A stretch of DNA of 64,000 nucleotides from JAHJDR01 sp964609965 (GTDB lineage Bacteria > UBA10199 > JADGCS01), in assembly GCA_964609965.1 (NCBI GenBank), contig CAZSTS010000005.1:62001-126000 (forward strand), written 5' to 3'. This document shows, in pieces, positions 31,963 to 41,565 of this stretch; positions within the stretch are counted from its first letter, which is position 1; the number at the start of each line of letters is the position of its first letter. The notes below the pieces were generated by a model, which saw nothing but the letters and a program-made list of their open reading frames with translations, had not been told where the DNA came from and searched no databases. The position numbers were made by a program, and so were the translations under genes.

Positions 31963-33021
31963 TCATGACGAATATTTGTCCATCAACTGAACAGCCTTGT
32001 ACCAGTAGTAAAAGGCCTCGGCTGATCTTTCTTTGATCTTGTTAATCCTATTGTAGGCTGGGTTCTCAATAACCCAGTCTGCAACAGAGATGTCAGGATC
32101 GTACTTTTCGACAACTCCCTTGGTCATAAAAAGTTGGCCAAGATAGGCTAGTTTGCCAGAAACTCGCAAGGCATCGTCCATAGTATAATTTTTATTATCT
32201 ATGGTAAAATTGCGTACTCTTTTCATGGCTTCGGTGATGATCGCAAAAAAATCTTTATTTCTTGACCCTTGAAAGGCCGTGATCAGACAGATTTCAAACG
32301 AGTCGTTGAGAACATCTTCAATCGACATATCTTTATCACGATACCCTACCTCTTGCGAGGCTATAACCTCAAACGATTGCCTGACAGTATTGATGTCAGT
32401 CATTTGATCAAAAAGAAAATCAAGGTCATAGAATTGCTTGCCGATCTCGAGCACCTTATTTTGATCAAAGGGTATGCCTATTGTGTTGGGAGCAATCGTT
32501 GTAAATTTGTCTCCTAAAAGACCATCAATATCAGGGGTATTAACCTGCGTTACAGGGTCTAGCACTGAAATGAGATAATTTTGTATGGGTGTTTGGATAA
32601 TGTTGGGATATGGATTTTTGTCAAACAAGACATCAAGAAGCACATAGGACTCGCCTTGAGTGGCAAGAGAGTCAAAGAAAAATTTGTAATGTGCCTTAGG
32701 CACAGATTCTTTTGTTTTGCGAACGTTTGCTTCCATCCTTTTGAACACGCCATTTTTGGAAATTCCCAGCAATATATCCTCAAAATTATCCGGCTTATCA
32801 GTAACAATAATGTCAATATCAATCGAGAGTCTTCTGGGACTGCCAAACAATAACAAAAAAGCTGTCCCTCCACGAAAGATAAAAGCCAGATCAGTTAATT
32901 GAATCTTTTCAAGTAGGGCCAGAGCCTTGCAACATTTTTCTAATAGAATGGGATCGTTGTGAGGATACTTTTTTAAGAGGCTATTTAACCATTTTTGATT
33001 ATGAATTTTATCTTCTATCAT
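31963..33021 (-). CDS. AbiEii-type nucleotidyltransferase toxin
   Basis: This 352-aa protein contains the AbiEii/AbiGii signature of a DNA polymerase beta-like nucleotidyltransferase: FRGGTAFLLLF, then RRLSIDIDI carrying the metal-binding Asp pair (about residues 50-72), plus later conserved LLGDKFTTIAP. In characterised systems such toxins (type IV or related TA, AbiEii/MenT) transfer nucleotides to tRNA or other targets and cause abortive infection. Its start overlaps the stop of the upstream gene by 4 nt, as usual for the antitoxin-toxin order. Confidence 0.85.
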   Translation of the reverse strand: MIEDKIHNQKWLNSLLKKYPHNDPILLEKCCKALALLEKIQLTDLAFIFRGGTAFLLLFGSPRRLSIDIDIIVTDKPDNFEDILLGISKNGVFKRMEANVRKTKESVPKAHYKFFFDSLATQGESYVLLDVLFDKNPYPNIIQTPIQNYLISVLDPVTQVNTPDIDGLLGDKFTTIAPNTIGIPFDQNKVLEIGKQFYDLDFLFDQMTDINTVRQSFEVIASQEVGYRDKDMSIEDVLNDSFEICLITAFQGSRNKDFFAIITEAMKRVRNFTIDNKNYTMDDALRVSGKLAYLGQLFMTKGVVEKYDPDISVADWVIENPAYNRINKIKERSAEAFYYWYKAVQLMDKYSS

Positions 33022-33776
33022 ACAAGTTCTCTATCGGTTTCTTGTTTTACAAATTTCTTTATTTTGTCCCAGGCATAACGCCTATGAGCATACCTTTTTA
33101 AGCGCAACAGGTTTATCTGATACTTGTCAAAAACACCTCTGTAAATGTTTGCCAGTTCATCACCCTGATAGACGTTATATATGGTTTTATCGACAAAAAG
33201 ATCTGTCTGGATCTTTTCGATACAGGGGTGAACAATGTTGTTATCTTGAATTAAAGGTGATTGAGAGATCATGCTTTTGATGATAAATGCCTGCCGGTCA
33301 TAAGCTACAGATTGCTCCATAGTTTTTTTATCGGGATTCAGATAAACATCCTGTTTATTTTCTCGTAAGAAAGAATAAACAGATTCATCTAACTCTTTTT
33401 CAACTTCGATGATTGTCCAGTCAACAGCAGGCAGATGCACCATAAATTCGTGAAGGCTGCGCACTGGCCACAAACCGATAACGGCCAGGGGAAATTGTTT
33501 TTTGATTATGGAAAACAGTTTTTGATGAGCCTTGGTAAACGCAGGAACAAATAAAGCCTTTGATTGTTGCTGATCAGGAAATTTGTACAGGCCTCTACCT
33601 AATGATTCAATGATACCTTGTTCTTTTAATTTATAAATGCGCCAGTGAATTGTGGTTTTAGGGATATCTTTGTCCTGCTTTTCGAAAAAATGAAATACAT
33701 CCTTGGTGGTAAATTCACCTCTATTTGCAAAGTGTTTTTGAAAGGCTATTATGAAGTGATCAAGCTTCTCTGACAT
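33018..33776 (-). CDS. AbiEi-like antitoxin / DUF6577-type winged-helix protein
   Basis: This 252-aa protein has an N-terminal winged helix (about 15-67: FTTKDVFHFF, TTIHWRIYKLKEQGIIESLGRGLYKF). A larger C-terminal domain lies about 70-250. It is placed directly upstream of, and overlapping, an AbiEii-type toxin. This is the arrangement of AbiEi antitoxins, which also repress their own promoter through inverted repeats. A perfect 15-bp inverted repeat sits immediately before the start. Confidence 0.78.
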   Translation of the reverse strand: MSEKLDHFIIAFQKHFANRGEFTTKDVFHFFEKQDKDIPKTTIHWRIYKLKEQGIIESLGRGLYKFPDQQQSKALFVPAFTKAHQKLFSIIKKQFPLAVIGLWPVRSLHEFMVHLPAVDWTIIEVEKELDESVYSFLRENKQDVYLNPDKKTMEQSVAYDRQAFIIKSMISQSPLIQDNNIVHPCIEKIQTDLFVDKTIYNVYQGDELANIYRGVFDKYQINLLRLKRYAHRRYAWDKIKKFVKQETDRELV

Positions 33777-33777
33777 G

Positions 33778-33819
33778 ACTATATATTGTCATAACATTGG
33801 TAAAATGACAATATATAGT
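33778..33819. promoter_or_regulatory. Perfect 15-bp inverted repeat, probable antitoxin operator
   Basis: ACTATATATTGTCAT (33778-33792) and ATGACAATATATAGT (33805-33819) are exact reverse complements separated by 12 nt. They start two bases upstream of the antitoxin ATG (minus strand). AbiEi antitoxins are known to bind such paired repeats for autoregulation. Confidence 0.75.
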
Positions 33820-33903
33820 TTTGTTAAAAAACAGAAACACTTTTCTGAAATCCATATTTAATCCTATTTATCAATAACTTATAATGTTTTGGGGTTTGTT
33901 TCA

Positions 33904-34060
33904 ATTCGCCACACACTGCGTGGCGAATTTGGGTCAATGATATATTCAGTTGTTTTTGAATTGGTCACGCACTGCGTGGCTTTTTTGCTCGTTCAATTGG
34001 CTACGCACTGCGTAGCCTTTTTGTTTACTAATGAATTTCCGAGGCATTGCGTCGGAAATT
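33904..34060. repeat. Cluster of CACTGCGT-type palindromic repeats
   Basis: Four hairpins in 160 bp: ATTCGCCAC..GTGGCGAAT (33904-33928), GTCACGCACTGCGTGGC (33964-33980), GGCTACGCACTGCGTAGCC (33999-34017) and AATTTCCGA..TCGGAAATT with GCATTGCG in its loop (34034-34060). The third form also occurs twice inside the nuclease gene at 42620-43792. A relative lies at 52603-52619. In this window the family is confined to the two islands. Confidence 0.75.
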
Positions 34061-34062
34061 AG

Positions 34063-34395
34063 GCTTTCTGCATCTCAATCAACTTACTCTTCAAATAATA
34101 CGTCGCCACACAATCGTCTTTGTTATACTGCAAAATCTTTTCTTTAAGCTCCTTTTGCCCATTCAAGTAATCATTCATCCACACAATAGAGGCTGCACCC
34201 CCAGCATCAGCAGCATCCCATTGAAAGCCAAGATAACGGCAGATATCTTTTAAACTATAACTTGTGAGAGGCCAGTCGGTTTTGTCGTTGATGATTTTTA
34301 GCAAATCAATAGAGGTGCCATTTTCGCCAAAGATATTTTCAAACACATCCCAGCCATCAATATTGTATTTTGTTAAAAGTCTTTTTATATTGGTA
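34063..34395 (-). pseudogene. 3' fragment of a TM0106-like RecB/RNase H nuclease gene
   Basis: A 95-codon open stretch and about 15 further codons upstream are nearly identical in protein sequence to the C-terminus of the intact 502-aa nuclease at 43807-45315. Both share DWPLTSYSLKDICRYLGFQW, GGAASIVWMNDYL and YNKDDCVATYYL. Homology begins abruptly near 34395 and the gene body is missing. This is a truncated copy left in island 1, next to the palindrome cluster, and shows that the two islands share ancestry or have recombined. Confidence 0.85.
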
Positions 34396-35297
34396 TTCTA
34401 ATACCTTTTGTAAAAACTTTTGTCATAAAATGAGTCCTTTCCTATTTGATTTTATTCAAATATAAACAACAGAGCAAAGAACCCCATTTTTAATTTATTG
34501 AGGTCAAGACTCTATTGCTAGCAATTTTATGTGAGGTTAATAAAAGTAAATAGCAAAGTAAACAGCTCCTTGAAAACAGGTTTATTTGATTAGTTGCTAG
34601 TGCACAACTCATGCCAAAACACCAAGGGAAATACTCGCAATAATTATAATAAGTTGTGCAATTTCGGTATCAGAACAATCACAAAACTGTGTTATTTTTA
34701 AAACCATCTGTCCAAAAATTAAGACACTCCGTTATTTTGCAGCAAATTTGTCATAGTAATACTCATAGTAATACTCATAGTAAAAATGAGTGTGTTGTTA
34801 CGAATTTTGAATCGAGTGTTTATCCTTTCAAATATTTTTCGAAACAAACACAACCATGATTTTGACGAAAGCCCCCAAAAACTCTCCGCTCCAAAAGACG
34901 CCCCCCAAGGGGTGATCAAAGGTTATTCAAAGAAAATGTGGCTGGTTAATGTAGGAAGAGAATTTTAAAAATGGGTGAGAGGTTTTTAAGAAATTTAATG
35001 GGCATTTCCGGCTAATTGTCTAAAATTAAGGGCAAATTATTTTAACCACTTCCAGAGCAGGTTACCGACTCTGACCGACAATTTCCGATCTTTATTGAAC
35101 GAACTATGCCTAAACTATGCCTAAAATTGAAGCATTACATATGAATTTTGAGCTGAACAGAAAGTTGTCGTTAGACCTTGAATCATCAAGTCAAAACATT
35201 TAATAAAAGATGTAACTTAATAACTAGAGAGCTTATCTCTGATTGTGATCGACGATTTCCGACCTTTTCTTGAACGAATTTTGCCTCAAGCTACTTG
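34396..35297. other. Gene-free stretch in island 1
   Basis: No credible coding frame. At 34751-34790 the 12-mer CATAGTAATACT is repeated about three times. Two tandem copies of ACTATGCCTAAA lie at 35103-35126, matching the pair at 41498-41522 near the right end of the island. This may mark an old element boundary. Confidence 0.45.
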
Positions 35298-36197
35298 TCA
35301 ATTATTAAGCACTTCTTTGAGTTTTTCTAGAGTTGATTTGTGTTTAGTTTGATCCATTTTTTGAATATTTTTGAGTTTCCATTGTACTGCAGGCAGATTT
35401 TCGATATTATTTAGCCCCAAAAGCTCCCATTGAGGCGTGCCTTGTTTCACAGAAATTAGAAAATCTTTATCGCTTTTTGTCAGACTGTTGTTGATCTTTT
35501 CGATCAAATCTTTTCGCACGTTTTCCAAATTTTCATAGGTGATTTGATATGTTGTCATGTCCTCAAAATCGCTTTGAAACACTGCTCTTTGATCCAATAA
35601 ATTTGGCCGCAGAAGCTCGTGCATAGGACGAGGATAACTAATCAAATAGACCAGAAAAGTCTGTTTGATTTCATCGGTGATGCCTTCATTCTCAAACAAA
35701 AGTTTAATGTCAAACAGATCGCGTGGGTGCTGACGATCAAGGGCTGCGCAGATTTTGCTGCCATAAAGATCTGCTTTTGAAAGACAATGACCCCTAACAA
35801 ATTTGCCAAATTCGGCTTGGGCCTTCTGGCACAATTCCATCTCTGTGCAGGGAAACACTGTCCCCCTCACAATAAGATTAGGCTCAATTTTGATCTCCGC
35901 TTTCCTGGTATTCACGATCATTTTATGGTTCTGACGGATGAATACATTGGCCTGCGGTAGGATCTTTTTTAGCTTGTTTTCAATCGCGATTAAGGCTGAC
36001 TTAATCTTTTCTATTGATGAACTGCGATCTTCAACTGGCAAGTAAGTTAAATCAATATCAACGGAATAACGCGGCAGATCTCGGATAAAGAGATTGAGCG
36101 CAGTTCCACCCTTGAGGCCAAAACAATCCTGTTCCATGACATGGGGCAAAACCTCGAGGAGTAGATCGACCTGATGAAAATATTTATTTTGATTCAT
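35298..36197 (-). CDS. AbiEii/AbiGii-type nucleotidyltransferase toxin
   Basis: This 299-aa protein is a clear AbiEii family member (PF08843-type). It has KGGTALNLFIRDLPRYSVDI with the catalytic GG and the metal-binding SxDxD (about residues 29-50), a KADLYGSKICAALDRQHPRD helix-turn and FDIKLLFENEG. Its start overlaps the stop of the AbiEi-like gene by 14 nt. In type IV-style TA systems the toxin blocks growth on infection while the antitoxin protects and represses transcription. It differs from the pair at 31963-33776. Confidence 0.9.
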   Translation of the reverse strand: MNQNKYFHQVDLLLEVLPHVMEQDCFGLKGGTALNLFIRDLPRYSVDIDLTYLPVEDRSSSIEKIKSALIAIENKLKKILPQANVFIRQNHKMIVNTRKAEIKIEPNLIVRGTVFPCTEMELCQKAQAEFGKFVRGHCLSKADLYGSKICAALDRQHPRDLFDIKLLFENEGITDEIKQTFLVYLISYPRPMHELLRPNLLDQRAVFQSDFEDMTTYQITYENLENVRKDLIEKINNSLTKSDKDFLISVKQGTPQWELLGLNNIENLPAVQWKLKNIQKMDQTKHKSTLEKLKEVLNN

Positions 36198-36963
36198 ATA
36201 GCTCCTCAGAATTAACAGGAACAGTGATCAAGTATTTTGAATTAAATTTCCCGTTTTTGACAATTACTCTCTTGCCTTTGCCGGTATCTACCTTATTCAG
36301 ATCCAGTTTATCAAACCAGGGGAATTGAAATTGATCTGCAAAATATAAAAATAATCGTTTCACCTTGATGGAACGACAACGCTCCAACAGTTTTTGGACT
36401 AACTCCGGTCTTATAGTAACGAGTCCCTCAAACAACTCCCGGGCATGGTTAAAATCTTGTTTATGGGGCACATGATAAAGCACCTCAAAGATGGCTCGTT
36501 CACGTGATGAGATTTTTATGGATACGTTATTCTCTTCGAACATTGTCAGCCCATCGTCATCCATTTTTTCAAATAAACCTGCTGTGTGAAAAAAAAGATT
36601 TACATCCCAGTTGTATTTTCTAAACCACCCGGGAAGTTTTGTTTTGGGTTCGGCGAAAAGATGCAAGGGCATCCGCCCCATTGGGATGTAGTGGGCCCTG
36701 CCTAAAAGGTTTAATGCCGACACACCGCCAACATGTATTTTTAGATTCAGCTGCGATTGCAGAGCGTAAAGCCCTCCTACCCAGGACACCTGATCTCCCA
36801 GCTTGGTATATGCCCCATGACCCAATGATTTGATCCAACCGTTATTGAGATAGTATTCAACGAGCTCGTAGGAATAGTCCCTGCTTCTGAGTTCTTGCAT
36901 GGTCATCACTGTATGATTGGGCCAAGTATTGAGGAGCTGGTTTAATATAGTTCTTTTTTCCAT
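36184..36963 (-). CDS. AbiEi-family antitoxin (AbiEi_3 type)
   Basis: This 259-aa protein has an N-terminal winged-helix domain (about 1-60: TMQELRSRDYSYELVEYYLN, then GWIKSLGHGAYTKLGD). The family-specific central region follows, with the HVGGVSALNLLGRAHYIPMG segment (about 97-117) and SSRERAIFEVLYHVP. It belongs to the AbiEi antitoxins that neutralise AbiEii and autoregulate. Two palindromes ATAGTTATACTAT lie at and upstream of the start. Confidence 0.9.
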   Translation of the reverse strand: MEKRTILNQLLNTWPNHTVMTMQELRSRDYSYELVEYYLNNGWIKSLGHGAYTKLGDQVSWVGGLYALQSQLNLKIHVGGVSALNLLGRAHYIPMGRMPLHLFAEPKTKLPGWFRKYNWDVNLFFHTAGLFEKMDDDGLTMFEENNVSIKISSRERAIFEVLYHVPHKQDFNHARELFEGLVTIRPELVQKLLERCRSIKVKRLFLYFADQFQFPWFDKLDLNKVDTGKGKRVIVKNGKFNSKYLITVPVNSEELYESK

Positions 36964-37046
36964 AGTTATACTATTAATATTAGGATGATATTAAACTAAT
37001 AGCAATAAATAGTTTGATATAGTTCCTATATTTATAGTTATACTAT
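36962..37046. promoter_or_regulatory. Paired ATAGTTATACTAT palindromes, probable AbiEi operator
   Basis: The 13-bp palindrome ATAGTTATACTAT occurs at 36962-36974, overlapping the antitoxin start codon, and again at 37034-37046, 72 bp apart (about seven helical turns). Between them lie AT-rich promoter-like bases. Spacing and position fit cooperative autorepression by the antitoxin. Confidence 0.7.
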
Positions 37047-37234
37047 GTATATCTTAATGATCTTAAACCTTTATATTGGATTTGTATTTTTGAAAGATAA
37101 TTATTTGATATTTAATATTTTTATTATATTCAAAAGATTTTATTCATTTGATAATATTTATAATTTAGACATGTAATTTATTTGGCATTGACATTTGTCA
37201 ATGTTATATTTAGCACTTGTGGCATGGAGGCAAC

Positions 37235-40200
37235 ATGACCCAACAAGAATACATGAATATAACAGCTGCAGCAAGAAAACTAGGTGTAAGCAGACAAAGA
37301 GTTTATGCTTTAATCAAACAAAAAAGACTTAGCCTTCTAGATAAAAAGGGTTTGGGAAAGGTAATATCTTCAATTGAGATAGAAAAATATGACAAAAATA
37401 GAAAAACAAACCGCCGAGGAAAACAACAACCAAAGCCTAAACAAAAAAGAAAAGTAAATCTCCCAGTAGAACCCTTACCTAATCTTTTACCCTTGATGGA
37501 TCTCAACACCAACTGGGAAAATTTTGAAAATTTTTGTCTGGATTTTGTTTCCTGTTTATCAAACATTGAATCAAGTAATAAATATGGAGGGCGTGGCTCT
37601 AAACAAAAAGGCATAGATATTGAGGCTATCACTATTGACGGTGAGGTTTGGATATTCCAAGCAAAGAGATGGAAAAAATTTGCAAAACGCAATGTTGAAA
37701 AAGCAATCTCAGATACAACGTACCAAGCAAATAGATATATACTTCTTGTATCAACTGAAGTTTCTGCTTCTGCTAGACAGGTATGTAATGATGACAATAA
37801 CAATTGGAGTATTTGGGACGTTCAAGACATCTCTAAAAGAGTAAGGTATGAAATACCCAAAAGCGAAGCAAAAACATTAGTAAAGACCCATTTTTCTAGC
37901 GAATGGTGTAAAGCATTCTTGGGCGTTATGCCAGTTTCTCCATTTTTGCCCCAAGACAACTATTATGCTGAATTAAATCAAAAAAATCATTTGTTATCCC
38001 ACTCTAACCAGATTGTGGGACGACAAAATATTATTAATGAGCTTGTTGATTTTGTAAATAACAATACTGAAACAGCAGCCATACTAAGTGGGCGAGGTGG
38101 TATAGGAAAGTCAAAAATAATTCATTCTTTTGTTAATTCTAAATCAATAAATAACTATGAAGTACGTTTCGTCGAAGACACGATGCAGATTACGCCAGAA
38201 ATTCTTACGGAACTACCTGAGGACAACGTTTTGTTCATCATAGATGATGCTCATAATTTTGATAATTTAAACAGAATCATTTCTATCCTAAACAGCAAGT
38301 ATATCGACAACAGATATAAGTTGATACTTGCGTGCCGTCCACAGAACGTCAGTGCAATAACGAACCATCTAATTAATAGCTCTATCGATCCAAGAGGAAT
38401 CAGGAAACTGCCTGAATTAAATGAGCTTGGCCTTGATGATAATATTTCATTAATAACACAAATTTTATCAAATAATAATCGAAATTATATTGAGAGAATT
38501 GCTCAAGCAACAAAAGATAGCCCCTTGATTGCAGTTATAACAGCAAGATTGATTGAGACTAAAGCTCTTGATGCTAGTATTATCGATAATCATGATAACT
38601 TCAGACAAATTATATTAACTAAATTCAACAATGAGCTGCTTGGTGATTTAGCTCCTGATCTCAACCGTGTTCTAGTTAAGAACTTGCTGGAAATAGTAGC
38701 AGCAATATCACCCGTAGATTTAAAAGATAAAATAGTTCTACAATCCATCTCAGAGTTTCTTGAGGACACATCGGTAGATAAGATTTTACATACTCTTTAC
38801 AGGTTAGAAAATTATGGAGTTTTACTACGAAGGGGTTACAAGGTGAGGATAACACCTGATGTCTTGTCAGATTATACTTTGAACAGAATAGCATTAGATC
38901 ATGACAATAGATTAACTTCGTTTGCAAAAAAGCTGTTTGATAGCTTCTATAACACGTCATTTTCAAACCTCATGAGGAACTTTGGATTGCTTGATTGGAA
39001 AATTAAAGTTGGAGGCAAGGAGGATGTCGATATCTTAGATGAAATGTGGCAAAGGTTTTTCAATGAATATGCCAACAGTACTCACTGTGAGCGAATAAAT
39101 AAGCTGAAAAAATTAGAAAAAGCATCCTACTTCCAACCTAAGAGGATACTTGATCTTATTGAGTATGAAATAGACAATCCCTCAAGAAAACCTGATGAAT
39201 CACCTCTAAGAGATTGGTATTCTTTTGATCATAGCGATGTCATTAGAAAGCTACCGGACTTATTAAAAAACGTTTGTTACAATGGGGAATATTTATCAAG
39301 AGCTTGTGATCTATTATGGAAGATAGGTCAAAATGATAAACGTGAATTACACTCTCATTGTGACCATGGCGTCAGAATTTTATCTGATTTAGCCAAATAC
39401 GATCCTAACAAACCGATTGGCGTAAATGAAACTGTTCTAAATAAAGCCATAGATTGGCTAGACTCAAATCAAACAGATTCATATCACACTCCCTTGAGCA
39501 TTATTGAGCCAATGCTAAACAAAACAGGTCACACAACTACATGTCAAGGACCACAGTTTGTTATGAGTCCCTTTCTTGTCAATTATAAAAACACAAAAAA
39601 CCTAAGAATAAAGGTGATTGATGCAATCTTTCATTGTTTGGAAAGCTCTAATCCGAAATTAGTATCGAAATCCTTAGATTTGTTAAGCAAGGCATTGAGA
39701 CCACCAATTGCGATTCTAAATATGTCCATATCAAAAGAAGGGTGCCAGCAGTGGTTACCAGAAGAAATTTATATCTTAGATAAGTTAATGGCTGTACTGA
39801 AATCAACTAGCAACCTATTTATCAAAATTGAAATTTATAATCTTGCCTATAATATCGCTGATAGCAAGAAGAATGAAGACAAAGAAGTAATATCACTGGC
39901 AGAGAATATTCTGAAAGTTTTGTCTGCTAATTTTGATTTAGAATTCTGTATTGGACTAGCTCCTAATAGGTGCGTGGCGTGGTTTAAATCAAACTACCAA
40001 ATTGGCGAAGATGCTCACTGGCTTAAGGAGGCGGATATCTCATCATTTTATGAAACGATGACTAAGAAGTTTCTTAAGAAGTTTTCCAAACCAGAAGATG
40101 GATACGAATACATAGAAATAATGTTAACAAAGTATAAAGATCACGGTTTCGCAGCTTCGCCTTATTACTTTTTAAATCAAATAGCATGTGCTGATGAGAA

Positions 40201-41359
40201 ATATGCTGGTGCTTTAGCAAAGATGTTCATAGACAGGAGCGACTCCTTGTCTGCATTCAACATTGCCAGTCTGATCAACAGGCTAAGACATGTAAATCCT
40301 GAAGAATTTTATAACATCGTAGACAATTCCTTTAAGGCTAACAAACCTAATAACCTATTAAGGTCTTTGTCTTGTGCTTATATAGGATGGGCTAGTGAAG
40401 CAAATAATAAGGATGTTCCTATAATAAAAAGATTTTTAGAATCCCATGATCCTGTCGTAAAGACCTATGCAATTAGATGTTTAGGCAATCTATATAAGAG
40501 TTATAATAAAGAAACACTGAGCTTAATACTAGAAACAGATCTTGAAGACAACAGTGACCTGGTCAAGGAGGCGTGTACTATTATTAACAAAAGATATGGC
40601 ATCCCGTTTGAAGAGTTGCCAAAGACTGTAGTGAGTCATTTTTTAAAAATAATGGAGAGCATTCCTTCTATAGACGAGTATTCCATGCTTGAGTTTTTAG
40701 ATAATGTTTCAATTTCTAATCCCATTAGATTGGTGAAAATGATTCTGAAAAGAATAAAAGAAGGCAGTAATAGGATGAATGAGAAATTAACTCCTCTCCC
40801 TTATGGGAGGCTGAGCAAAGATATTACAGGTTTTAATAAATCAGATGATTATGAAGAAATAATTAGAATGATAATGTCTGCATGTGAAGGAGTTACCCAT
40901 TTAGACATGTTTTGGTATACTAGATTTTATGAACTTGTTGTTAGGCCAATGACAGCTATCGGCAAAAAACTCTTAAGAGATTGGATCTTCTCAAACGATA
41001 CTAACAAAATTATTAAGGCTAGCTATCTCGTAAAAGATTATGATTATCATTTTTTATTCGAGCATAAAGATTTAATAGAGGATTTCTTAAAAGCCTCACA
41101 TGAAATGGGCGAAGATTGTTTTAAATATGTTAGTAGCAATTTAATGAGCATTGCGTATACCGGAATTCGAAGTGGTGTGCCTGGGCAACCAATGGCCAAA
41201 GATGTAGCAATAAAAAAACAAGCAGAAGCTGAAAGTAAAAGTTCCTCTTCTTTTAGCTTGATTGGAAATTTCTTTAGATCGATAGAAAGAGGTGCCGGTG
41301 AATCAATTGACAATCAGCTTGCAAGAGACGAAGAAACTTTTGATGAAAAATATACATAG
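37235..41359 (+). CDS. HTH + PD-(D/E)XK nuclease + STAND-like NTPase + helical repeats (Avs-like antiphage protein)
   Basis: The start is ATG 37235, four bases after GGAGG; an in-frame TTG at 37217 lacks that spacing. The product is 1374 aa. Residues about 8-55 form an excisionase/MerR-like HTH (ITAAARKLGVSRQRVYALIK), then a basic linker. Residues about 90-215 are an Mrr-like nuclease domain: GRGSKQKGIDIEA (D128), then WIFQAKRW (Q142-x-K144). Residues about 258-520 are an NTPase: VGRQ, P-loop SGRGGIGKSK (285-294), Walker B VLFIIDDAH (D337, D338), and a LACRP sensor-like strand. The rest, about 800 residues, is alpha-helical and HEAT/TPR-like. Nuclease-NTPase-repeat order is that of antiviral STAND (Avs) proteins, where the repeats sense a phage protein and the nuclease degrades DNA. 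The N-terminal HTH is unusual. Its AT content is higher than that of the backbone genes. Confidence 0.85.
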   Translation: MTQQEYMNITAAARKLGVSRQRVYALIKQKRLSLLDKKGLGKVISSIEIEKYDKNRKTNRRGKQQPKPKQKRKVNLPVEPLPNLLPLMDLNTNWENFENFCLDFVSCLSNIESSNKYGGRGSKQKGIDIEAITIDGEVWIFQAKRWKKFAKRNVEKAISDTTYQANRYILLVSTEVSASARQVCNDDNNNWSIWDVQDISKRVRYEIPKSEAKTLVKTHFSSEWCKAFLGVMPVSPFLPQDNYYAELNQKNHLLSHSNQIVGRQNIINELVDFVNNNTETAAILSGRGGIGKSKIIHSFVNSKSINNYEVRFVEDTMQITPEILTELPEDNVLFIIDDAHNFDNLNRIISILNSKYIDNRYKLILACRPQNVSAITNHLINSSIDPRGIRKLPELNELGLDDNISLITQILSNNNRNYIERIAQATKDSPLIAVITARLIETKALDASIIDNHDNFRQIILTKFNNELLGDLAPDLNRVLVKNLLEIVAAISPVDLKDKIVLQSISEFLEDTSVDKILHTLYRLENYGVLLRRGYKVRITPDVLSDYTLNRIALDHDNRLTSFAKKLFDSFYNTSFSNLMRNFGLLDWKIKVGGKEDVDILDEMWQRFFNEYANSTHCERINKLKKLEKASYFQPKRILDLIEYEIDNPSRKPDESPLRDWYSFDHSDVIRKLPDLLKNVCYNGEYLSRACDLLWKIGQNDKRELHSHCDHGVRILSDLAKYDPNKPIGVNETVLNKAIDWLDSNQTDSYHTPLSIIEPMLNKTGHTTTCQGPQFVMSPFLVNYKNTKNLRIKVIDAIFHCLESSNPKLVSKSLDLLSKALRPPIAILNMSISKEGCQQWLPEEIYILDKLMAVLKSTSNLFIKIEIYNLAYNIADSKKNEDKEVISLAENILKVLSANFDLEFCIGLAPNRCVAWFKSNYQIGEDAHWLKEADISSFYETMTKKFLKKFSKPEDGYEYIEIMLTKYKDHGFAASPYYFLNQIACADEKYAGALAKMFIDRSDSLSAFNIASLINRLRHVNPEEFYNIVDNSFKANKPNNLLRSLSCAYIGWASEANNKDVPIIKRFLESHDPVVKTYAIRCLGNLYKSYNKETLSLILETDLEDNSDLVKEACTIINKRYGIPFEELPKTVVSHFLKIMESIPSIDEYSMLEFLDNVSISNPIRLVKMILKRIKEGSNRMNEKLTPLPYGRLSKDITGFNKSDDYEEIIRMIMSACEGVTHLDMFWYTRFYELVVRPMTAIGKKLLRDWIFSNDTNKIIKASYLVKDYDYHFLFEHKDLIEDFLKASHEMGEDCFKYVSSNLMSIAYTGIRSGVPGQPMAKDVAIKKQAEAESKSSSSFSLIGNFFRSIERGAGESIDNQLARDEETFDEKYT

Positions 41360-41565
41360 GCAGGACCGTGGTTGCATCAAGTCTGTCAAAGCCTATTATG
41401 ACCCGCTGATTCGGAATCAGCGGGTCATTTTTTGCAAGAATTGCTGTCAAATTGGGTTGATCCGCTGATTTAGATACAGCTGTTCAACGAAAAAAACACT
41501 ATGCCCAAACTATGCCTAAAACGAAAAAAAGGTTACGTCAAAAAACATAACCTTTTGAAATCATT
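41360..41565. terminator. Right end of island 1: terminator, tRNA-like debris and repeat pair
   Basis: TGACCCGCTGATTC / GAATCAGCGGGTCA (41399-41427) forms a 14-bp hairpin followed by TTTTTT: a strong terminator for the STAND gene. Its arms reuse the 12 bases GACCCGCTGATT of the tRNA. A degenerate tRNA-Lys-like stretch follows at about 41454-41490. Two copies of ACTATGCC(C/T)AAA lie at 41498-41522. A hairpin AAAAGGTTA/TAACCTTTT (41527-41556) sits just before the att site. Confidence 0.7.

Noticed and set aside
33904..34060. Row of similar hairpins considered as a CRISPR array
   Set aside because: The repeats are short palindromes with variable arms and irregular spacing, with no constant repeat-spacer unit and no cas genes.
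34751..34790. Tandem CATAGTAATACT 12-mers considered as iterons of a replication origin
   Set aside because: Only about three copies, with no initiator gene or DnaA-like boxes beside them; a simple tandem duplication is enough.
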